In this document: positions 25,800 through 36,505 of the stretch, in pieces | Position numbering within the stretch: the first letter of the stretch is position 1 | Layout of the letters: the number at the start of each line of letters is the position of its first letter | NCBI GenBank assembly: GCA_008360955.1 | Contig: LUCM01007344.1 | Coordinates: 322,718-386,717 of the forward strand | DNA: 64,000 bases | Direction of reading: 5' to 3' | Origin: Fasciolopsis buskii | Lineage: Eukaryota; Platyhelminthes; Trematoda; Plagiorchiida; Fasciolidae | Made by a program: the position numbers and the translations under genes | The notes under the pieces: generated by a model | The model's input: the letters and a program-made list of their open reading frames with translations, nothing else | Database searches by the model: none | What the model was told of the DNA's origin: nothing

Positions 25800-27160
25800 G
25801 ACGTCTGCAGCTACGAATCTTTGAGAGATATCTCTTGATCCCTTAACGGAGGTGGAAGCACAGTCAAATATTCGGCTTCTGAAGGGGGGTGGGAGAGAGC
25901 AGCCGGTTTGGCACCAATTTACGACAGGGACATCCGCGAACAACAGGCCGGATTTCGCCCAGGTCGAGTTTGCATCGATCAAATATTCACTCTTCCCCAA
26001 ATATTAGAAACGCGCCACACACACCGCCGCCCTAGGGTCATTGTCATTCTCGACTTGAAAGGCACGTTCGACTCAATGGATCGACCAGCACCATTCAATG
26101 CTGTCCACTGGACGGGTATACCAACAAAGTTGGTGAACCTGTTGCCAGCATTGTACCTATGGCCGCGTGAGGGTATACGATGAATTATCAAGTTCATTCG
26201 AAAAGACTAGCAGCGTTCTACAAGTGTGTCATATCTCTCTATTCCTGTTCAATTTCGTCAGGGACGAGGTGATGTAAGATGCTTTGGGAGGCCTCCAAGA
26301 AGTAGGAATCGAACTGGGAGATGAAGAAAAGCTGTGTGATATGGATTACGCGGATGACGTTGTGTTCGAATCCGCGGACCATGCGCAACGCGCACTAGGT
26401 AGAATATCAGGGTCGGTTTCTCGGTTGGGCATGCTTCGCATCTTAAAGATGCAAAGTTCTATTACCGGACGTGACGACAGTAGTGCCGAATGTGGTACTA
26501 GACGGAGAGGAACTAATGATTGTGGATCGTTTCACTTACCTCGGTAGCTGCGTGTCGAACGACGGTAGCTCGGCAGTAGAGGTAAAAACGCATTTCGAAG
26601 GCTCGAGCAGCTTACGCTGGACTGAAGCACTTGTGGCGTCTGCCTGATATTTTACCGAAGTTGAAATGTCCTGTGAACTGTGCCTCAGTGCGCTCAGTTC
26701 TGTTGTACTGTTGCTAGACATGGAGTGTGCGTGAGAGGGATGTTCGTCGGCTGGAGGTTTTCGACCACGGATGTCCGCGTAGTATGGTTAGGATTGGATG
26801 GAGTGACCGGGTGAGTAATATAAAGGTTAGGAACCTAAAACAAAATACCTTATATCAACGTATGAAACTTAGTAGACTACGCTGGTTGGGTCACGTGTTG
26901 CGTATGGCGGACACTCGTCCACCATACCGTGTCCTATTTTGAGCTCCTCGCAACGAGTGGAATAAGCCATCTGGAAGTCAGCAGATGGAGTGGAAACGTG
27001 GAATGAGAAAATATACAGCGAACCTCAATAAAGTATGTGTCTCATGTCTCCGTGGTTGGAATCCAAAAGGCTCGTCAGCCAGCTGGCTGGAGACACTGAA
27101 GGACATGGCAATGAACCGTGAACAGTGGCGATCCTGTTGTCATTTTCTGTTGAATTAGAA
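25800..27160 (+). pseudogene. RTE LINE reverse transcriptase, frameshifted
   Basis: Fragments in order over several frames. REQQAGFRPGRVCIDQIFTL near 25935-25994 is the fingers block. VILDLKGTFDSMDR near 26046 is motif A with its catalytic Asp. LCDMDYADDVVF near 26332-26367 is motif C with intact YADD. RFTYLGSCVSNDGSS near 26528-26572 follows. RLRWLGHVLRMADTRPP near 26875-26925 is the C-terminal block, then WLETLKDMAMNREQWR near 27088. At least three frame changes and internal stops separate the parts. The function in an intact element is target-primed reverse transcription. Confidence 0.75.
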
Positions 27161-27361
27161 TGATTGAAAAAGTGTGTTTTTACAGTTAGGCTGCATTCTG
27201 TATGTTGGCTGCAACGGCATCTTATCCCTTCCCACCTGTGTAGGTTCACCTTCTGTTCCCCTTGGACATTCCTTCTTTTTATAGACATGCATAACCTCGG
27301 GGATAAGGCAGCGATCAGTGAGGCTTGCCTTGCTGTTTAACGCCGAACGATGATGATGAAG

Positions 27362-28802
27362 TAACCCGTGCAAAGTGTCGTAAGCCGGCAAATCCTATCT
27401 AAATATACGTATAAATTTCCAGGATGAAACATTGTGAGATGATATACTGTCCAAAGCGCTAAGAGCAAACCAGTCTGTTGCCTGGAATGTGGTGATCTGA
27501 TAACTTCTATTCTCATCCAAACCGATGTACACGAAAAGTACAGTGGATATCGACCGCTTTTTGAATTATTTCTGATATTGTAATTGCTAATACCTGACAT
27601 TGTCACGTGCTATATTGTGAACAGCCCAAATTTGAGTCGCAGAACTATTGATGGTTGAGATGAATGTAGAATCAAGACCAATTTCAGCTAAAGGTAAGAA
27701 TGGTTGAGCGCATTTTTTTCTCGATTGCACATTAAATTTGAGTAGGCCACCAATGCATCAACTCCCATTTGTATGATTGTATTGTTTGGTTCCAAACACA
27801 TGAATCTTTTTACTAGAAAGTTTTATGATCCACTAAACCGAAAAATTATCGGGACATGGCTATTGCATTAGACTGCATTGCAGACTTCAAAAAGACGAAA
27901 ATTTGTATTCCAGTCAACAACTGTATATTGTACACGTTAAAAATTAAAAATGTCGAGACATAAGTTTATAAATGGTGGAGGTTTTGCGATAAATTCTCAG
28001 CTATGATCATTCATTTCTTTTTTCGTAGCCAGAATGCATGCGAGATATGTAGCAGTAGAGTTGTGGTACACACTAATACGGAAGGGAATCCGTCAACATT
28101 TGCAAATGGCAAGTGCACCCATATATTTTATCATTTGAAGCCAAAAATAATAAAAAAACACCGGTAGACAGACTTCGAGAAAGTTACTGAAAATTTTATT
28201 TTGATAAGACTGGAAAGAATATCTGATTAGTTAGGTAAGATAGGGAGAGCACATTTACGGGCAAATAATGTTATGACAGTTTTCTTATTGGCAAATTGTT
28301 TTAGTCTGAGGATGTGAAAATCAACCCACGTTTTCCTCTGGCTAAGTCAAACGTACGAGAAGACTGCCGTAAATTGGTGTAAATTCCCAGGCCTAAGTAT
28401 TCTACAGTTCTGTCTCTGGAAACGAGGTCAGCTTTTGACGCCGAATGTTCACTGGGGAAAGGCAAGAATGAACTGGTGAAAATGCATTCAAAACACATAC
28501 ATGGAAGAAGATGCAATTCGAACTGCAAAGGAAGTTTTAAAGTATTACGCAGATATCCAGGACGAGATTGAAATCAGACAGAGTGGAATCTCGCTGACGG
28601 AGAACGACGTCGTCTGTAACCTTAAGAAGTTGAGAAGATGAATCAGCAGACAAATTAAGACTAATAATGAACAGATCAGGTTAAACGTTTCCAAAAATTG
28701 TGACAGACAGCTTATAATGCAATACTATTCGATCTAAAACAAAACATATATATAGTATGTATATGCATTGTCTACCGTCTTGAAAACAAGCTCGGTGTCA
28801 AA
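27362..28802. other. unassigned stretch
   Basis: The - strand frame at 27337-27606 contains VYLDRI near 27404-27421, which resembles the VYLDDI catalytic block of Gypsy reverse transcriptase and could be the missing half of the Gypsy element at 22.3-23.8 kb, but the rest of the frame is too worn to be sure. 27.6-28.8 kb holds only short ORFs. Confidence 0.35.
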
Positions 28803-29200
28803 GCAACAACACGAAACTGAAGCTATACAGAGCAAGGAACAAACAGTAGTGTAAAAATAAACCACAAGAACCAACTGTTACTGTTTTCACCTTAAGCATT
28901 ATGTGATTTTTTGCTTTCGGGTTATTTGTGAGGCGGATCATTTCTACACACATCCCATACAGCATTTTCACCACTGACTTCGTTTCTAAGCCATATCTTT
29001 CAGTATCTCCAACCGACAACAATCGCCATCTCTTGGGCTCGAACCGGGAAGGTGGGAAGCACAAACCGAGGTCATAACTGAAGCTAATTTCTTCATACTT
29101 CTAATTAAAGTCAGCCTGACCTCCACATCTTTCTTCCAGACTTATCTACCATGTGCAAAAGGAGCGCGAATAGGTAGGCGATTGAGAGGCATACGCAATG
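28803..29200 (-). repeat. 398-bp dispersed repeat, copy 1 (SINE-like)
   Basis: Matches 43981-44378 base for base with a constant offset of 15178, no indels and two differences that I could find. On the - strand it contains GGTTCGAGCCC (29035-29045), a perfect Pol III B-box-like sequence. On the left both copies run into diverged AT-rich (TA-rich) sequence, as expected for a 3' tail of a - strand insertion; on the right both stop sharply after 'gcaatg'. The 88-codon - strand frame inside has no domain; its conservation reflects the recent common origin of the copies. Confidence 0.8.
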
Positions 29201-29899
29201 CATGTCCAATTTTTATTCTGTTAGGCAGAAAGCCGATAGTGAGGGATGTTAACACTTCGTATGTCTGTAGTTAATCACACATGTAAATGGATATTTTTAG
29301 GCATTCTTTCGATAAAAATAACCTGATGAACGGACATTTTTAGGATGCTTAAAAGTTTGGAAAATCCCACAGTCATGAAAATGAAGCCAAATTCATGCAA
29401 GATGAGTTGATTTGGACACATTATAGCGGATTTTATAAACCGACAAGCAAAGCATGCAGGAATGCAGTTTATTTCGATTTCCGATTATGCAATAGCAATT
29501 TGGAAGAAAATGCCGGGTAAACCTTGTATTTGCTTTCCATAATGTGTTTGGCTAGAAGGTAATCTGAATTCCCATATTTCTGATTATCGGAAAACTGCTG
29601 CGTCACCATCTTAGTCAACTATTTCAGATTGTGTTCAGAAATCTGCTGTGAAAGCTGTCAGTTCGTTCTGCCGACATTTATGTGGTCTCAACAGCGTGTG
29701 AAGTGATGAACAAAATGTGAAGCAGAATGTTCCAAGCGGCCATCTTCAAGGCTTTCCTAGTTCATCCTCTGAGAACGCCAAATATGCAAATTAAGGTTAA
29801 TCTGTGTACTGACGCACTTTGTTCATATAGTGATCACTCTTACAGAACAGCCTAAAGCGAAGCACCTTCTTTGGCTCTTAATGTAACGAAGTGCGCCCG
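29201..29899. other. unassigned stretch
   Basis: AT-rich, no ORF of note and no motif recognised. Confidence 0.35.
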
Positions 29900-30440
29900 T
29901 GCCTATTTCGCTGTGAATACCCATAGATCGTAATCCAACGTCTCGCTAAAATACAAACGGGTGTCTCTTTGAATGTAGTATAGCGCTCTCACCAAACTAC
30001 TTTTGCACGTTAATGCAGCCGAGCTTAGAAAATCGAAATATTTTTCGCTGTTTGTCGCTCTTCTTTGGATGGATGGCTCCAATGTTCGATCTGACCGCCT
30101 CAGGAGTTTGATTAGTAGAAACTTAGTCTGAATCATTTCTTCGTCAAACGGAACAGAAAACTGTGAAGGGACGGATCTAAAGTGGTGGAAAATTGTGACA
30201 GAGATGGCGATCAGTAAAAATCAAAATGTCGTCAACGTAACATCGGTATAGTAATGTTTGAGTTATGTTATGTTGCATTCCTTTTTGCGAACATTGGTTC
30301 GAAACGGTCAGCCTAAGCTGGGACCAATAGACTACCCGTCTCTAAACCACCTATTTTTTCTGTGCGAGGTACTGTTAAAATCAAAACGAATATTGTAAAT
30401 GCATAGTGTTGGAAAGTAAATAAGTTGGGGAAATGATAAG
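29900..30440 (-). mobile_element. Penelope-like element reverse transcriptase remnant
   Basis: On the - strand YRCYVDDILIFTD (YVDD at 30228-30239) is RT motif C. Ahead of it a worn 'FNSTSHRKNRWFRDG' near 30330-30375 parallels the PLE block 'F.FN..fY.QidG..MGsplgP'. After it RTLEPSIQRRATNSEKYFDF (29903-30136 frame) matches the PLE block '(s)vYRKpThtd.YLnf.S.HP', and SSLVRALYYIQRD matches 'ksvvraLy.RA'. No GIY-YIG part was found, so the 3' side is lost. Stops and frame changes are present. Confidence 0.6.
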
Positions 30441-33400
30441 AATGAATTCTATAATGCTGTTTCAGCCAGCAGAGAATCACATAGAAGTTAATCAAATGGT
30501 TTCGTCCACACTATTTACTGAGGGTTTTACTTAGTCCATTTTGTAGAGGCTCGTATTTGACATAATGATTGTTAAGCTGTTTTGGTTCCAGCAGCTTGGT
30601 CGTAAGAACTTCGACTGGAACATTTTTTGAAAAAAATGATGTCGCCTCTTTATTATGGCACAAATACTCAGCATTCTATTTTTATTCGCTTACGGATAGT
30701 ATATGCAAAGCCACCGATTTTTGACTGTTTTTACAGGTGTGGCTTGCAAGCAGTAGCGGTGATATTTATCTACTTGAACGGCTTTCATGATTCACACGAA
30801 GGCATACAGAAGATTAAGCAGAACGTCGATTACCTATCTTTCTCCTCACTAATCGATCATCAGGCCGTCCGGGAAAATCGGTGTCATCTGGCTTTGATCC
30901 ACCGCAAGAAGCTGCAAACCTAGTTCACTACATTGTGCATTCGATATCCTGACTTCAAACCCATTAGCATCCGTTTAGTTCCCGCAATGTGCACTCACGG
31001 CTCCTAACAGCCTCACGGTTTTGAGTTCAACTGGTAGGGTCAGTTAGTAAAACAAAAAATGTTACCGAACTTTCAAAAAATGCAAATTTCCCTGAATTTT
31101 GGAACAGAGCTCGAACCACTTAATTTGTTTGTCCTGAGATATGATCTTTATTGTCATTCTTTAGTGGCAGGGCTATTTGCTTTCCTTCAGCTGGGAATCC
31201 GGCACTACTTCGTATGATTTGGCCACTGGGCAATATACATGCTGGAATCAAGCAAATATCGAATCACAGAAAAATTCTGTAAAATTGTGGGGTGGAAAAC
31301 AAATGATAAATGCTATTAGCATAGTTTCATCCAGGGAACAAAATAAAGATGACTCTTTTATTGTCTGGCCTAATGAACTGAAGACTTAAAGAGATAAAAG
31401 TGCAACTCTTGAATTCTCTGCATTCTGAAAACTAGTTAGAAATTTTCTCCAAAATACCAAAGTATAGACAGTAATTTTGAGCGAAACGATATCAAAATTA
31501 CAACTATCCACACATATCACAGTAGAGCGCCAAGGTGAAAAAAATGAGAATTCTTTGGTCGAAACCAGTTTTTCGTTCTAACTGCATCTCCATCACGTGA
31601 AGCCGGGCTATAAAACAAACGAGTGTTTAAGTGAAATTTTGAATATATTTCAAGCAAAATTAGCATCAGTTTTGCGTAAACAGATAGAAATTCTGCATGG
31701 CCAGCAAAAGTTACCTGTGCTGTTGTACAGAGACATTCTGTGTCGCCTGGCTTATCAATATGACCCACTTAAACAGACAATATGCCACTTTAATTTTTCG
31801 AATTGATTGTCAGTCCCAGTGTCGCTGTCCCTTAAGCTTTGTGGCACAAATTGTCCACGGCTCCGTATTTGCCCCAAAAGACCAAAAACCCTGCATAAGC
31901 ATGGTTTTCCCGTATCTTAAAGATTGTAAAACATTGTGGTGCTTGGAATTAATTTCATCAGCTGAATTCTTCCACTTCCAATGATTTTCCATTTCAGCAG
32001 CTACATGTTGATTGGGTGCATGACTGTAAATTATGAGGATTGTTTTCATCACTGACCAAGTGAATTAAAACTAGCTGAAGTCACTGTCGAGGTTACAATT
32101 TGCTTACATTTTATCCGTTTCCAGAAGATATAATACCGTCCTTTGAAACATTCCAAACAACTAGTAAGTCTTATTTAATTTACAACTTGCACTATTTATT
32201 TTGAATTTAAAAGAGATTTGCAGATCACACCTGTTTTTATAACTTGCATGACTATATATATATACATATATATATATAGTATCCGTTATTTTTGTGTGAA
32301 TAGTTTGCGCCGTCAGAATGCAGGTAACCATTTATTCGTACCTGCACCAATAATCAGCAATGGCCCGTAGCCGGGCAATCAGAGTGATCATTCAGTCCTC
32401 TCTTTCCTACCCGCCGTAGATATTTTAAATCACAAGTACTATGAAAAAGAAAGGACTCAGTCGGTCAGACGCAAATCAAGAATCAACCAAGGACGAAATG
32501 AAAAGACAGTGGATAAGACGAGTAACCGAGGCCGGTCATCAACGAGCGAGCGTGACTATGTGGTTTCACCGTCGGTGCAGGCCCTTATTTGTGTCCACTG
32601 AAAAGATCCTCGTTTGATGTCATCTGACGAACGAAAGAAACAGAAATAGTATTGGAGAGCTGTGAAATGAATGAGTTTGCTTGAAGATTGTTTCTCAGAA
32701 TACACCTTTGCTTTGTCTCATCCAAAGTGGGAGCGTCACAACCCGCGAAGATTAGCATTTTAATTAGCCAACAACGGAAAGGTACTGGGAACATCGTAAT
32801 AGTTCCAATGGTATCTTAGCTCGAAATGCCATAGATCGGATCTATCATAAAGTTAGTTCCGCAGTGGTTCACTTTCTCTAGGTCTGAGACAATTTGATAA
32901 AACCGAGGTCTACGTCAAATGCAAACTGCTCTTCATCATTCAGTTATTTAAGCAGAGCACTGTCAGTGCTTTACTCTTTAGGTATGTGTACAAGCATACC
33001 TCAAGTTGGACTGATGCAGGTTAGAGTTGATCACTTTCAGTCATGTATCTACATTTCTTGCGAAATTTGCTAAATGATGTCACAATTAGTGATGGCCTTT
33101 AAATCTGTAATTATTGGTCACTTTCAACTAAAATAAGATTGTCGCATCCGTAACAGATGACACAGTACAGTTGATACAACATGATTTGGCTCACTTGACA
33201 AATGAGGTGTTCAGATACCGTCCGGGTGTCTATATCCTTCTTGTGACCAAGGAACTCTAAGGCACCTCCCTCAACTAACTGGATGTTGTGTACGTGCTTA
33301 CAAACTCCTCATTTATCCATGCTATTTATCACTTTCTGGATATGGATGACGGAATCCACCAACGGTTAGGCCACGCTGTGTTGTCCGAGTATTAAAAAGT

Positions 33401-33796
33401 AATTTTTGGAGTTTTCTTTGCTTTATGTTTCTTATATTATTAACTAGGGCCGAGGATAACTAAGTCATGTGAATGCATTGCAGACTGTTGATTGAACTAT
33501 CGTGATCGTTGCGCCGACGAGCATGGAGAAAGACTGAAAATCATCGAAGAATAAACTCGTTTTGATTTATCTATATCCCGTCTTTTCACCTGTTCTTTCT
33601 ATATTATTCCTGAATATCAAGCTTGATTTCAAAGACGTACATACATCAAACGATAAAATAGGCCTTTTTATTTCCTCCTTAAACCTGTGCATTGAACCCT
33701 GAGCGAAAAACAAGAACCGTTTTCGACGCCCTCCTTCACTCCCCAACTCGGATTTGTTATTATTTTAACAAACTGAAGAGTATGTCTAGCTAATTA
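30441..33796. other. unassigned stretch
   Basis: No recognised gene. ORFs at 30627-30923, 31597-31806 and 31697-31984 (+) show no domain. The region just right of 30440 may hold the worn N-terminal side of the Penelope-like element. A short TA-rich simple repeat lies at 32254-32279. Confidence 0.35.
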
Positions 33797-34092
33797 CAAA
33801 AAGTCCGTCAACCAGTGGGCTGACGGCACTGAAGAATATGACAGCGAACTGTTATCAGTGGCTGTTGTGTTGTCATTTTCTGTCAAATTCAAATGATCGA
33901 AAAATGGGTTTAGACGGTTGCACTATATTCCTTGTGTTGACTACTGCAATACTCTTTTCTTTCCGGCTTACACGGATTCACTCCCTGTTTCTGCATACAT
34001 ATTCATTCTTTTTACAGGAGCTTATAACTCCTAGATAAAGGCAACCTTCAGTGGGGCTCTGTGCTGTCTAACGCCGAACGATGATGGTGATT
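33797..34092 (+). mobile_element. RTE LINE 3' end, 5'-truncated copy
   Basis: Collinear with 27063-27361. Starting at 'gtccgtcaaccag', it shares 'cactgaag', the 'cagtggc' block, 'tgtcattttctgt', and the terminal 'ctaacgccgaacgatgatg' at 34069-34087. It is a typical severely 5'-truncated insertion of the same RTE family. Confidence 0.75.
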
Positions 34093-34633
34093 TTGTAATC
34101 GAATCAGCAGGGATTGTAAAAAGTCGGAAATCCTTGTCAGTAATCCTAGCGAATTAGTGAAAATATATGACAATAGAACTGTAATAGTTGGGCCCGCCTT
34201 AAAATCAGAAAGCTTCTTTGGGGCTGACTCTGGCACTTCCATGTGGTCCACTTATTTCTAGTCTGACTCTCGTTATGCTCACTTAAGGCCAAGTAACCTC
34301 AAGTCTATCATCGTAAACGTGGCTCACTAATCAAACTCAGGCGGTCCATGTAGCTAATCCGAACCCATGAGTCTTCTAAAAATATTCATTTCCGGCAAAA
34401 TAGCCGCTCACCTTGAAAGTTAAAAAAACCCAACCCGCGGCACTGCACACGAGTAATCTTGAATGCACTTTATTAAAACTAATCACTTTTGGTCTTCTCG
34501 ATTTATGGTTAACAGCATTCAGGCCGATCGTTCTTTCATGTGCATACCTGATCTGATTCCGGACCACCTGATATTAGAGGCGTTTGTCATTTTGTCCTAA
34601 TTCTTGGGCATGCGGACTAGAAATCCACGTTTG
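34093..34633. other. unassigned stretch
   Basis: Short ORFs only. The right end may include the worn start of the Penelope-like element that becomes recognisable at 34634. Confidence 0.3.
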
Positions 34634-35572
34634 TATGTACGGTATGTCAATGATGCATTTGCCATCATCAAATCAGCACAAAAGATAACTTTCTTCAAGC
34701 TCTCAATAAGCAATGCAGATCCAATAAGTTCACAATGGAATCAGAAGACACCAGTAGAGTCACCAGCTTCTTAGATTGTCGGTTGAAAGTTAATGACTCA
34801 CGAAAATTTAATATCGGCATTCACAGAAAATCGACACATCCGGATAAGTATTTGGACTTCAGTTCAACTCATCCATAATGCGTGAAATGGACACTTATTT
34901 CCTCGTCAGCCAACAGAGTTAAAAAGCTATGCAGTCTAGACGACATCTTGCAAGACAATCACTATCCACCACGCCTCATAAGAAAGCAATTGAAAACTTG
35001 CATGTTAGCAACCAAGATGAAGAAAGAAAAGAAAAAGAAAACGGCCTCAGTCGGAATTTCGTACAGATCGGGTAATTCGGAAGCAACAAGAAAGGCCCTC
35101 AGTGACTTGGATATTCACACTTTCTTCCGGATGGATAATACTTTAAAACGCCACTTAACAAGGACTAAAGATCAAGTCAGTGTTCAAAAGCAATACAACT
35201 GCATCTACAAAATCACTTGCAAGGAATGCCCAACAGAATACATTGGACAAACCGGCAGAAAAGTAATGACACCAATAACAGAACACAGAAGGAGAGGAAA
35301 ATGCAGACCTTCGAATAAGGCGGCATCATCAAACCTTGAGCGCGTTTCAGCCATCGCTCTGCATGCCATAGCAGAAGGACATAGATTATGAAAACACAAA
35401 AGTACTCCAATTTGGATTCAGAACCTGCACTGGACGTAAATTCGCCGAGGCTCTGGCGCTAAGCCCCCACCCCACATGCACCAATCGGAACGACGGAGCA
35501 GAGATTTCGGAGATATGGAGAGCCCTAACATCTTTGAGAAACGAACATTCCAAAGGTCACCACGCTAGTTGA
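34634..35572 (+). mobile_element. Penelope-like element with GIY-YIG endonuclease
   Basis: YVRYVNDAFAIIKSA at 34634-34678 is RT motif C with YVDD changed to YVND. After one frameshift, NKFTMESEDT, VTSFLDCRLKVND and IGIHRKSTHPDKYLDFSSTH match the PLE thumb ('FLDv.v.r ... vyRKpThtd.YL.f.S.HP'); a TAA follows at 34876. The frame then stays open to 35391. CIYKITCKECPTEYIGQTGR at 35203-35262 is the GIY-YIG nuclease core, with a CxxC pair inside it, followed by EHRRRGK and AIAEGHRL. After a further frameshift, FRTCTGRKFAEALAL matches the usual C-terminus, ending at TGA 35570-35572. Penelope elements are reverse transcriptases related to telomerase. This copy is the most complete in the window but not functional. 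Confidence 0.8.
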
Positions 35573-36343
35573 CCCCATCCCCACGGTGACCCATGATGTG
35601 AAGGACAGCTATTTTCTCACCCGACCCATAGTTCAAATTAAACATTCGAAAACACAGACAACTAAACATCAGGTGGCATGTGAACGTTCCCTCAGTCATT
35701 TGATTGCAAAACTTGCCTTGAGAGGGACTACCCACGGTAGTCGAACCGTTGGCGTACTACATCTACCAATAACGCTGTGTTATTAACATTATATCATTCA
35801 CAGTAGAAACACATTCCATCACTACCAAATTTTATAGAATTAGATGGTCCGTAAAACGTCAGTCGATTGTGAACCTGCCTTGCCAAAGATAACTGTTGAC
35901 TTCAGTGGCTTTTGCTCTCCATAGTGATTCTGAGGCAAACAGCTGTCCTAATTAAAACTTAAAATAATGCCCATGAGCAGAATCTCGTAAGTGGCACTTT
36001 CTTTCATTCTACTGACTTTAAATTGAATTTCAGCATTTCGTGAATAAATCTTGTGATAAATGACTTTATTCCTTACTTAAATGATGGCAATAAAAGTGCG
36101 ATGATAGAAATTAAAAATAAATGGGCGCTTTTTCTTTGTGGTAAAATAATTTAGACGACCAAATGGAAGGATGGCCACAAGTAAACCCGAACAGTAAGAA
36201 TGAACTACTAAGGGGAAACGATTTGGAATTACTTGCGTGGTTTGCCATAGAGTGTAAGCAAAAATATACGTTATAAAAATTGTTCACAATCACCAAATGC
36301 AAAGTTTTGTACATAAATGGTCCTTACCTATATTTTCTGCAAG
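35573..36343. other. region upstream of the first identified DRC3 exon
   Basis: AT-rich. The DRC3 promoter or a 5' exon could lie here. An ORF at 36162 starting MEGWPQ runs to a TAA, but joining it through the good donor at 36255 (gtaagc) to the exon at 36344 would create a TGA at the junction, so it is not the start exon in that form. Confidence 0.3.
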
Positions 36344-36505
36344 GAATCGAACACCTGTATGGAACCCGAGAGCCTACCGTGATCAGTCAGGCCTTGCTTC
36401 GTGCAGCGGTTTACGCCCAAGGTCCAAAAGAGGAAGCAGGAACGATCGCTCGTGTTGAGGGTATTGAGTACAATGGCGTTAAACAACTGGCGCTAAATTT
36501 TCAAA
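36344..36505 (+). CDS. DRC3: DRC3 exon, N-terminal segment
   Basis: Encodes [13 protein letters not shown], then [20 protein letters not shown] and LALNFQ, matching the N-terminal segment before the first LRR (vertebrate 'QGPQEEAG.LAK.EGI'). Acceptor taken as 'ttttctgcaag' ending at 36343; donor A|gtaagc after 36505, phase 1. There is no in-frame ATG, so an upstream exon must supply the start. The acceptor choice is less certain than the donor. Confidence 0.8.

Larger units (their letters stand above)
23825..27361 (+). mobile_element. RTE-clade LINE, nearly full length but broken
   Basis: About 3.5 kb, the usual RTE length. Layout: a 5' leader (23825-24450), an AP endonuclease open for some 250 codons (to 25200), a reverse transcriptase in shifting frames (25800-26700), a C-terminal domain (26700-27160), and a 3' UTR ending in CGCCGAACGATGATGATGAA at 27341-27360, the short ATG-repeat tail typical of RTE elements. 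The 5' boundary is set only by the end of Gypsy similarity and is approximate. The 3' UTR is repeated at 33797-34092. Stops and frameshifts in the RT make the copy inactive. Confidence 0.8.

Noticed and set aside
36280..36343. In-frame extension of the first DRC3 exon to 36280
   Set aside because: It begins with TTG, has no ATG, and its residues do not resemble the DRC3 N-terminus; a splice acceptor at 36343 is a better border.
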